The notes beneath the pieces are model-generated. The model was not told the DNA's origin. It saw only the letters and a program-made list of their open reading frames with translations, and made no database searches. A DNA stretch of 13,317 nt, taken from NCBI GenBank assembly GCA_028705785.1, contig JAQWCT010000047.1, positions 1 to 13,317 of the forward strand, written 5' to 3'. Every line of letters begins with the position of its first letter. Within the stretch, counting starts at the first letter, position 1. Positions 8,477 through 13,317 of this stretch are shown piece by piece. This DNA is from Sulfurospirillaceae bacterium (GTDB taxonomy: Bacteria > Campylobacterota > Campylobacteria > Campylobacterales > Sulfurospirillaceae). The position numbers were made by a program, and so were the translations under genes.

Positions 8477-9018
8477 AAATCCTCCTCGTCCTCCTTGCCC
8501 TACTCCCATTAGGCGTTGCCTACTATCAATTAGACAACGCCATCGACCCCATTAAGATGCTCTACTCATACACAGGCATCGGAGCGATTTCGCTTCTTTT
8601 ACTCTCACTCGCCCCCTCTACATATAAACGAATTTGCTCTATAAACTGGCTTCGCTACCGCAAAACTATCGGCTTGCTCGCTTTTGTCTATGCTCTCTTA
8701 CATGTAAGCATTTTTGTCGCCTTAGACAGTGAATTTGACTTTGTCACTATTTTCGAAAAAAGCCTCAAAAAGCCGTTTATCTATGTTGGACTTATCGCTT
8801 TTATCATCGTGCTTTTGATGGCGCTCACTTCATTTAAAAAACTTTTCGCCAAGTTTTCAAAGTACCATAAAGCCGTCTATCTCGCTTTAGCTTTGGCACT
8901 TTTGCATAGCTTTTGGGCGCAAAAGGTTGCTGGGGTGTTTGAGTATGGCATCGTTGCTGTTGGTGTGGTGCTTTTGGGGGAGCGAGTTTGGGCGAAAATG
9001 CACCATAATTTTAAGTAG
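8473..9018 (+). CDS. msrQ: Heme b membrane subunit MsrQ
   Basis: A 181-residue inner-membrane protein (formerly YedZ) of the ferric-reductase-like transmembrane family. It passes electrons from the quinone pool to MsrP. About six hydrophobic segments are visible (roughly residues 4-18, 30-48, 65-84, 103-120, 134-148 and 155-170). H77, H132 and H145 fit the heme-binding histidines; the 13-residue spacing of the last two matches my recollection of E. coli YedZ (H151 and H164). The start is a TTG at 8473 overlapping the msrP stop by four bases, with AAGGA 7 bases upstream. It is about 30 residues shorter than the E. coli protein, mainly at the ends. One TTACATGTAA copy (8698-8707) lies inside the gene. 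Confidence 0.93.
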   Translation: MKILLVLLALLPLGVAYYQLDNAIDPIKMLYSYTGIGAISLLLLSLAPSTYKRICSINWLRYRKTIGLLAFVYALLHVSIFVALDSEFDFVTIFEKSLKKPFIYVGLIAFIIVLLMALTSFKKLFAKFSKYHKAVYLALALALLHSFWAQKVAGVFEYGIVAVGVVLLGERVWAKMHHNFK

Positions 9019-9037
9019 AACACAATCATCCATTTGC

Positions 9038-9043
9038 TAAGAT
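9038..9043 (+). promoter_or_regulatory. Candidate -10 box of the R-M operon, overlapping a GATC site
   Basis: TAAGAT in TTTGCTAAGATCAG is the best -10 candidate in the 64-base gap between msrQ and the methylase gene. It shares its last three bases with the GATC at 9041-9044, the first GATC since 3966. Methylation of this site could affect transcription; this is inference. Confidence 0.3.
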
Positions 9044-9082
9044 CAGTTCAATTTTAAAACCACATTTTGTAAGGCACATCCA

Positions 9083-9955
9083 GTGACAATTCCCTCTTCT
9101 ATAAATCTTGCGCAACCCAAACCATTTTTAAAATGGGTCGGTGGAAAAAGAGCTTTAGTACCAGAGATTATTGCTAGAATGCCAGAAAAATTCAACCACT
9201 ATTTCGAGCCATTCGTGGGTGGGGGAGCTTTGTTTTTTGAACTCAAAAAACGAGGAATGCTAGAAGGCAAAAAGTCCTATCTTTTTGATGCGAACAAAGA
9301 ACTTATCAACACTTACAACACTGTTAAAAATAACCTTTATAAACTTATCGAAATTTTAAAAGAATTTCAGCAAAAACACTCACATGATTTTTATTACCAA
9401 ATAAGAGCGATGGATCGAGAAGAAAACTTTAGCCAACTATCAGAAGTTATAAGATCTGCGCGATTTATCTATCTCAACAAAACATGTTTCAATGGACTTT
9501 ATCGAGTTAATAGTAAAGGCTTTTACAATGTACCAATGGGCAGATACAAAAACCCAACCATTTGTGATGAAAGTTTAATCCACTGCGCAAGTAAAGCTTT
9601 ACAAGACACAGAAGTCTTACATGTAGACTTTGCAAAAGTGTTAGATTTTGCCAAAAAAGGGGACTTTGTTTACTTCGATCCACCTTACTATCCGCTCACA
9701 CCAACATCAAGCTTCACGTCATACAATCAAGATATTTTTTTAGACGATGAGCAAAAAAGACTTTTCAACACCTTTGAAAAACTAGCCAAAAAAGGCTTAC
9801 ATGTAATGCTTTCAAATTCAGATACAGCCTTTATCAAAGAGCTTTACAAAGACTATCGGATAGACTTTGTGGAGATGAATCGGTTTATTAATAGTAAAAG
9901 TGGTGGGCGGGGGAAAATTAGTGAATTAATAATTACAAAAGGGGAAAGAGCATGA
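9083..9955 (+). CDS. dam: Dam-type DNA adenine-N6 methyltransferase (predicted GATC)
   Basis: A 290-residue class alpha (D12/MethyltransfD12) enzyme that transfers methyl from S-adenosylmethionine to N6 of adenine. Visible motifs are FLKWVGGKR (15-23), the AdoMet-binding FEPFVGGGALFFEL (41-54), LNKTCFNGLYRVN (131-143) and the catalytic DPPY (199-202) in VYFDPPYYPLT. These fit Dam and M.DpnII-A-like enzymes, most of which methylate GATC. The DpnII-type nuclease two genes downstream supports GATC and makes this the protective methylase of an R-M system rather than a housekeeping Dam. The start is GTG, with AAGG eight bases upstream. The TGA overlaps the next ATG (ATGA). Three GATC sites lie in the gene and one upstream, plus an exact and a near copy of TTACATGTAA. 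Specificity is inferred. Confidence 0.9.
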   Translation: MTIPSSINLAQPKPFLKWVGGKRALVPEIIARMPEKFNHYFEPFVGGGALFFELKKRGMLEGKKSYLFDANKELINTYNTVKNNLYKLIEILKEFQQKHSHDFYYQIRAMDREENFSQLSEVIRSARFIYLNKTCFNGLYRVNSKGFYNVPMGRYKNPTICDESLIHCASKALQDTEVLHVDFAKVLDFAKKGDFVYFDPPYYPLTPTSSFTSYNQDIFLDDEQKRLFNTFEKLAKKGLHVMLSNSDTAFIKELYKDYRIDFVEMNRFINSKSGGRGKISELIITKGERA

Positions 9956-11610
9956 AAAAAAAAGATATTGACCCAGAAAAACCAAATGTACATGATATTT
10001 TTTCTATAACTGGAGGTTTGAGATACATCATCCCTAAGTATCAAAGAGCATATGCATGGGAAAAAGAAAATGCTGAAAAGCTTTGGAAAGATATTAACAA
10101 TATTATTAACAAAAACGATAGTGATTATTTTATTGGAACGATGGTATTAAGTCAAGAAATTGGCTCCCAAAATATTGAAGTAATTGATGGTCAACAGAGA
10201 TTAACTACATTATGTCTATTGTTATTTGCATTATATTTGCATTATGAAGAACTCGATAGTTCAAAGGCTAATCAACATATTTTGAAATATCTAAAAATTG
10301 GCGACATTGATGACGAATATGAGGTTTTAACATTAAGTAGGGTGAATTTAACTTTATTTCGTGAAATATTAAATCAAAAATCAAAATTACAGTATAAAGA
10401 ATATAAAACAAAAAAATATGCAAAAGAAATAGAAAGTAACAAATATATATTTGATGTATTGGATTATTTTTTATATGAGATAGAAAAAAATAAAAACAAT
10501 GATAAAAACCTTGAAATTACTAGATTAAATGAACTTTTAAAAGTGATTAGAAATAATATTTTCTTTTTAACTTTAAAAGTTACTGATTATTCAGAGGCTT
10601 CAAAACTCTTTGAGGTTTTAAACAATAGAGGGGTAGATTTAACAAAAGCTGACTTGATAAAAAATCATCTTTTTGCAAAAGCTGAAGAACAAAAAAGCCT
10701 GACTAAGGTTGAAGAAAATTGGAATAAATTAGAAGATAATATTGGAATTGATAGATTAGAACAATTTTTTAGATATTTTTCATTAGTATACTCTGAAAAA
10801 GATGACCTATATGCAAGGATGGAAGATACCATTTATATTCAGTCGGCAATGACAGTTAGCCAATCTTTTGTTAAACATTCTAATAAATATAGAATGTTCG
10901 TAGAACCAAGTTATTCTAATGATGATAAAGAGAGTACTTTATATGAAGAATTAAAGATATTAGGAGTTAGTCAATTTTACTCATTTATACTTTCGTGTTA
11001 CGATAAATTCACGCATACTGAAGTTATTGGATTATTAGAATTTATTCTAAAATTCACCTTCAGGTATAGTACAATTTGTGGCAAAAACCCAAATAAACCA
11101 GAAAGTTTATATGCGGATCTAGCTTATACTATTAACAGGGGCAACAAGACTTTAGAAGATATAAAGAATGAAATTTTAAAATTAAATCCGAGTGATCAAG
11201 AGTTTGAGGCATCTTTTAACGAGCGAGAATTCAAGTCAACAAAAATACCTAGATATATTTTAGGGAAAATTGAAGAACAATTTAGCACAAATGAAAAAAT
11301 TATTGATTTTGAAGCAGTTCATTTAGAACATATTATGCCGAAAAAGATTGATAAATGGGAAAAAAATAATCCAGAATATAAAAAATTACATCAGAAATAT
11401 TTAGACAAAATAGGGAATATGACTCTACTAAGTGAAAAGATAAATACAAGTATAAAAAATGATTTGTTCAGTGCAAAAGTATCAGCATACAAAAAAAGTG
11501 AACTCATTTTACTAAAAGAAATTATTGAACTAAAAGAATGGGGAGAAGAGGAAATTAAGAAAAATACTCTAAGATATTTAGAAGAAGCAAAAAAAATATG
11601 GAAACTTTAA
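9952..11610 (+). CDS. DUF262-DUF1524 protein, GmrSD/SspE-like type IV restriction nuclease
   Basis: A 552-residue single-chain protein. The N-terminal DUF262 (GmrS-like, ParB/Srx fold, NTP-driven) shows IPKYQRAYAW (27-36), YFIGTMVL (59-66), DGQQRLTT (79-86) and FEVLNNRG (220-227). The C-terminal DUF1524 (GmrD-like HNH nuclease) shows HLEHIMP (H457, H460, P463), GNMTLL (N489) and N498, so both active sites look intact. Relatives cut modified DNA (GmrSD on glucosylated hydroxymethylcytosine, BrxU) or act in phosphorothioate-sensing defence (SspE). No ssp or brx genes are visible. It lies exactly between methylase and restriction endonuclease: its ATG overlaps the dam stop by four bases and its TAA is immediately followed by the next ATG. 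It is clearly more AT-rich than both neighbours, suggesting a separate origin. An A9 run follows the start codon. Target unknown. Confidence 0.88.
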   Translation: MKKKDIDPEKPNVHDIFSITGGLRYIIPKYQRAYAWEKENAEKLWKDINNIINKNDSDYFIGTMVLSQEIGSQNIEVIDGQQRLTTLCLLLFALYLHYEELDSSKANQHILKYLKIGDIDDEYEVLTLSRVNLTLFREILNQKSKLQYKEYKTKKYAKEIESNKYIFDVLDYFLYEIEKNKNNDKNLEITRLNELLKVIRNNIFFLTLKVTDYSEASKLFEVLNNRGVDLTKADLIKNHLFAKAEEQKSLTKVEENWNKLEDNIGIDRLEQFFRYFSLVYSEKDDLYARMEDTIYIQSAMTVSQSFVKHSNKYRMFVEPSYSNDDKESTLYEELKILGVSQFYSFILSCYDKFTHTEVIGLLEFILKFTFRYSTICGKNPNKPESLYADLAYTINRGNKTLEDIKNEILKLNPSDQEFEASFNEREFKSTKIPRYILGKIEEQFSTNEKIIDFEAVHLEHIMPKKIDKWEKNNPEYKKLHQKYLDKIGNMTLLSEKINTSIKNDLFSAKVSAYKKSELILLKEIIELKEWGEEEIKKNTLRYLEEAKKIWKL

Positions 11611-12483
11611 ATGACTTTCAATAATTTAAAAAACTCATTCCAGGATTCCATCTTCACATGGGACTATTTCACAGACTTTAAAAAAGTCAAAACGCATATC
11701 AAGCAAGTGGAAAAAGAATTAAATCTTCTCAACTATCTTATTGGAAAAGAAAATATTGAAATTGAATTTATAAGCCTTTTAAAAGAATACCCGCAAGTTA
11801 AAAAAGCTTTGCCATTACTTATCGCTGTTCGCGCTGACAAGCTTAAAGAGATGCCGATCATTACAAATCTTCAAACGCTTGAAGCTGAAAATAAAAGTGA
11901 TATTTTTTACGCTTCAACTCTCAATGAAAAAGAGCTTTTAGAGTTTTTTAGAACGAGTGGATTAAAAGATATTTTTGAAAATAAGCACATCAAAAACCTT
12001 GTAGATTATTGTTTTGGTGTAGAAGTGGGAATGGATACTAACGCTAGAAAAAATCGTACTGGCGACTTGATGGAAAAAATCGTAGGGAAATACCTTGATG
12101 GTTTTTGCCAACAAAATCCAAACTTTACATTTATCGACCAAGCAACGAAAGTCCGTATCAAATCAGCTTTTGACTACGAGATTCAGATAGACAAAAATAG
12201 CCGTAGATTTGATTTTGCACTTTTTAACAAGGTAGATAAAAAGCTCTTTTTAATTGAAGTTAATTATTACAGTGGTGGTGGGTCAAAACTCAAAGCAACT
12301 GCTGGCGAATACCAATACCTCAATGATTTTTTAAAAGCACAAAATCTAACATTTATTTGGATCACCGATGGTACAGGTTGGATGACGGCTCTTCGCCCAC
12401 TTGAAGAAACTTTCAATCACAACGATTTTGTTATCAATCTTTCCATGCTCAAAAATGGTATTTTACAAGAAATAGTAAGTTAA
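11611..12483 (+). CDS. DpnII-family type II restriction endonuclease (predicted GATC)
   Basis: A 290-residue protein with the features of R.DpnII/MboI-type enzymes, which cut unmethylated GATC. The N-terminus has the family pattern TWDYF (16-20) and LNLLNYLIGKENIE (37-50), followed by LLKEYPQV. The core has ARKNRTGDLMEKIVGKYL (145-162), then a PD-(D/E)XK-like site: RRFDFALF with D201, LFLIEVNYYSGGGSKLKA with E216, and AGEY (231-234). WITDGTGW (250-257) is also typical. The usual third catalytic residue is replaced by N218 in E-V-N, as I recall for this family. Translation starts at the ATG directly after the preceding stop, with GGAA seven bases upstream, so expression is coupled to the DUF262 gene. 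Together with the Dam-type methylase it makes a complete type II R-M pair. The exact specificity is inferred from family. Confidence 0.9.
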   Translation: MTFNNLKNSFQDSIFTWDYFTDFKKVKTHIKQVEKELNLLNYLIGKENIEIEFISLLKEYPQVKKALPLLIAVRADKLKEMPIITNLQTLEAENKSDIFYASTLNEKELLEFFRTSGLKDIFENKHIKNLVDYCFGVEVGMDTNARKNRTGDLMEKIVGKYLDGFCQQNPNFTFIDQATKVRIKSAFDYEIQIDKNSRRFDFALFNKVDKKLFLIEVNYYSGGGSKLKATAGEYQYLNDFLKAQNLTFIWITDGTGWMTALRPLEETFNHNDFVINLSMLKNGILQEIVS

Positions 12484-12492
12484 TTAACTTAC
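12475..12492. repeat. Perfect 18-bp palindrome at the end of the restriction gene
   Basis: GTAAGTTAATTAACTTAC reads the same on both strands. It contains the stop codon of the DpnII-like gene and lies 25 bases before the start of the small HTH-like gene. It has no T-tract directly after it and no loop, so it is a poor terminator; an operator is more plausible. Confidence 0.5.
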
Positions 12493-12517
12493 CTTTAAGT
12501 TTTAAAAGGCTAACATT

Positions 12518-12709
12518 TTGCTAGAACTTCAGATAAAAGAGATTTTGAAACAACGAGGGTTAAAACCTGTGGATGTTTACAAAGCTTTAGACATTGACAA
12601 AGTTGTCTTTTATCAGTCGATTCGTACAAGCAACCTTAACAACAAAACCTTACACAAGATTTTGCGGTATTTGGGGCTTGAAATGGAGGTCAAACTGCAT
12701 GAAAAATGA
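12518..12709 (+). CDS. Small HTH-like protein, candidate controller
   Basis: A 63-residue protein that looks like a minimal Cro/C1-type helix-turn-helix protein: ILKQRGLKPVDVYKALDI (8-25), a putative recognition segment around VVFYQSIRTSNLN (28-40) and TLHKILRYLGLEME (43-56). Small proteins of this kind control R-M operons, but the HTH call rests on pattern only. The start is TTG with AAAAGG eight bases upstream. An 18-bp palindrome lies just before it. Its end overlaps the next gene by 11 bases, so it belongs to an operon with the downstream 88-aa gene and methyltransferase rather than being an isolated unit. Confidence 0.65.
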   Translation: MLELQIKEILKQRGLKPVDVYKALDIDKVVFYQSIRTSNLNNKTLHKILRYLGLEMEVKLHEK

Positions 12710-12965
12710 AGCCTTTAAAAAAATATATATTGCTGATTCCAACGAAGTGAGCCAAATCATCCTACAAAGTCTTATAATGTGTGGCACTCAAAATTGGGAT
12801 TTTTATTTTGAAAAAAAACCTAGAAATTGTGAAAGCCAAACGCTTGAAAATATTTCTCTCATCGAATTTGACTCTTTTGATGAATTAGAAACTTACAAAA
12901 AAGATAATACTTTTTTAGATTTTTCCCTTGAACATGAAAAACCGATGGTTTTAGTTCATGGCTAA
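12699..12965 (+). CDS. Hypothetical 88-aa protein
   Basis: Not recognised. The ATG at 12699 is chosen because GGAGG lies nine bases upstream (12685-12689); a TTG at 12594 in the same frame would overlap most of the HTH-like gene. The protein is acidic and soluble-looking, beginning MKNEAFKKIYIADSNEV and ending in PMVLVHG. It has no catalytic motif or membrane segment that I can see. It overlaps the preceding gene by 11 bases and the following methyltransferase gene by eight, so the three genes are translated from one message. The overlaps on both sides and the ribosome site are the main evidence that it is real. Confidence 0.6.
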   Translation: MKNEAFKKIYIADSNEVSQIILQSLIMCGTQNWDFYFEKKPRNCESQTLENISLIEFDSFDELETYKKDNTFLDFSLEHEKPMVLVHG

Positions 12966-13317
12966 AATTAAACTTTTAAACCCTGAAAATTTTGAACAAG
13001 AATGTACCACTGTTTGGAGTTTTCAAAGGCGTGGAAACTGGGCAACACATAACTCAAAATATCGTGGCAACTGGTCGCCTGATGTGGTGCGCAATCTTAT
13101 TCTTCGTTACTCCGATGAGGGAAATTATCTTCTTGACCCTATGATAGGTGGTGGAACAACAGCGGTCGAATGCAAACTTTTAAATCGTAATCTTTTGGCT
13201 CTCGACATCAATCCTAATGCTATTGAGCTTACATGTAAAGCCTTAGAATTTGAAAATCCATATAGTCCAAAGATAAAAATAAAAGTAAATGATGCAAGAG
13301 ACCTTTCCATGCTTAAA
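12958..13317 (+). CDS. Second DNA methyltransferase (3' end missing)
   Basis: The first 120 residues of a protein that continues beyond the right edge. It starts MAKIKLLNPENFEQE, followed by TTVWSFQRRGNWATHNSKY and YRGNWSPDVVRNLILRYS, then the AdoMet-binding motif LLDPMIGGGTTAVE (about 58-71) and LLALDINPNAIE, and later NDARDL. This order fits the site-specific DNA methylases of the N4/N6 class that begin WSFPxRGxWATHxxKYRGNWSP, in which the catalytic PPY motif comes after the AdoMet motif; that motif would lie outside the window. It differs from the class beta M.DpnII-B (DpnA) that accompanies classical DpnII systems. It overlaps the 88-aa gene by eight bases. A TTACATGTAA copy is at 13229-13238. 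Target unknown. Confidence 0.85.
   Translation, partial: MAKIKLLNPENFEQECTTVWSFQRRGNWATHNSKYRGNWSPDVVRNLILRYSDEGNYLLDPMIGGGTTAVECKLLNRNLLALDINPNAIELTCKALEFENPYSPKIKIKVNDARDLSMLK

Noticed and set aside
9952..11610. SspE of a phosphorothioate (Ssp/Dnd) system
   Set aside because: The domain pair fits, but no dnd or ssp genes are in the window and the immediate partners are type II R-M genes, so only a general GmrSD/SspE-like call is made.
12475..12492. Rho-independent terminator after the restriction gene
   Set aside because: The palindrome has no GC-rich stem, no loop and no directly following T-tract.
12594..12698. Longer TTG start for the 88-aa gene
   Set aside because: It would overlap most of the HTH-like gene, whereas ATG 12699 has GGAGG upstream.
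13125..13310. Antisense open frame opposite the second methyltransferase
   Set aside because: The plus strand carries a clear AdoMet-binding motif and continues open to the window edge.

Overview
The window looks like chromosomal DNA of a Campylobacterota (epsilonproteobacterial) species, possibly a Sulfurospirillum-like relative. The signs are AT-rich sequence with T-rich promoters and TACAAT/TATAAT -10 boxes, several TTG/GTG starts, and a periplasmic MsrP-MsrQ pair next to an ExoIII-type nuclease and a YwbE protein. The genus is an inference. No tRNA, rRNA, CRISPR array, transposase or integrase is visible, and no gene-free stretch exceeds 300 bases (the longest is about 140 bases, 5284-5424).

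Left (1-4044): one very AT-rich gene, cut by the left edge, encodes a large STAND-type NTPase of at least 1347 codons with a long helical C-terminal part. Its architecture resembles AVAST/NACHT-like antiphage sensors. Its N-terminal effector domain, if any, lies outside the window.

Middle (4081-9018): ordinary, less AT-rich genes. In order: an unrecognised 400-aa protein on the minus strand, exonuclease III (xth) and ywbE on the plus strand, an exported amidohydrolase-like protein on the minus strand, and divergently from it the msrP-msrQ operon. This segment contains no GATC tetranucleotide at all from 3970 to 9040, although GATC occurs at near-chance frequency in the genes on both sides.

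Right (9083-13317): a compact defence operon. A Dam-type adenine methylase overlaps a single-chain DUF262-DUF1524 (GmrSD/SspE-like) nuclease gene, which directly abuts a DpnII-family restriction endonuclease. Then come a small HTH-like protein, an unrecognised 88-aa protein and the start of a second DNA methyltransferase, cut by the right edge. The methylase and DpnII-like enzyme would form a type II system for GATC. The nuclease between them may act on modified DNA that such a system cannot cut.

The most interesting observations are the GATC desert next to a GATC-specific R-M system, the nested type IV-like nuclease, and a 10-bp palindrome, TTACATGTAA, found five times exactly from 5.5 kb onward.
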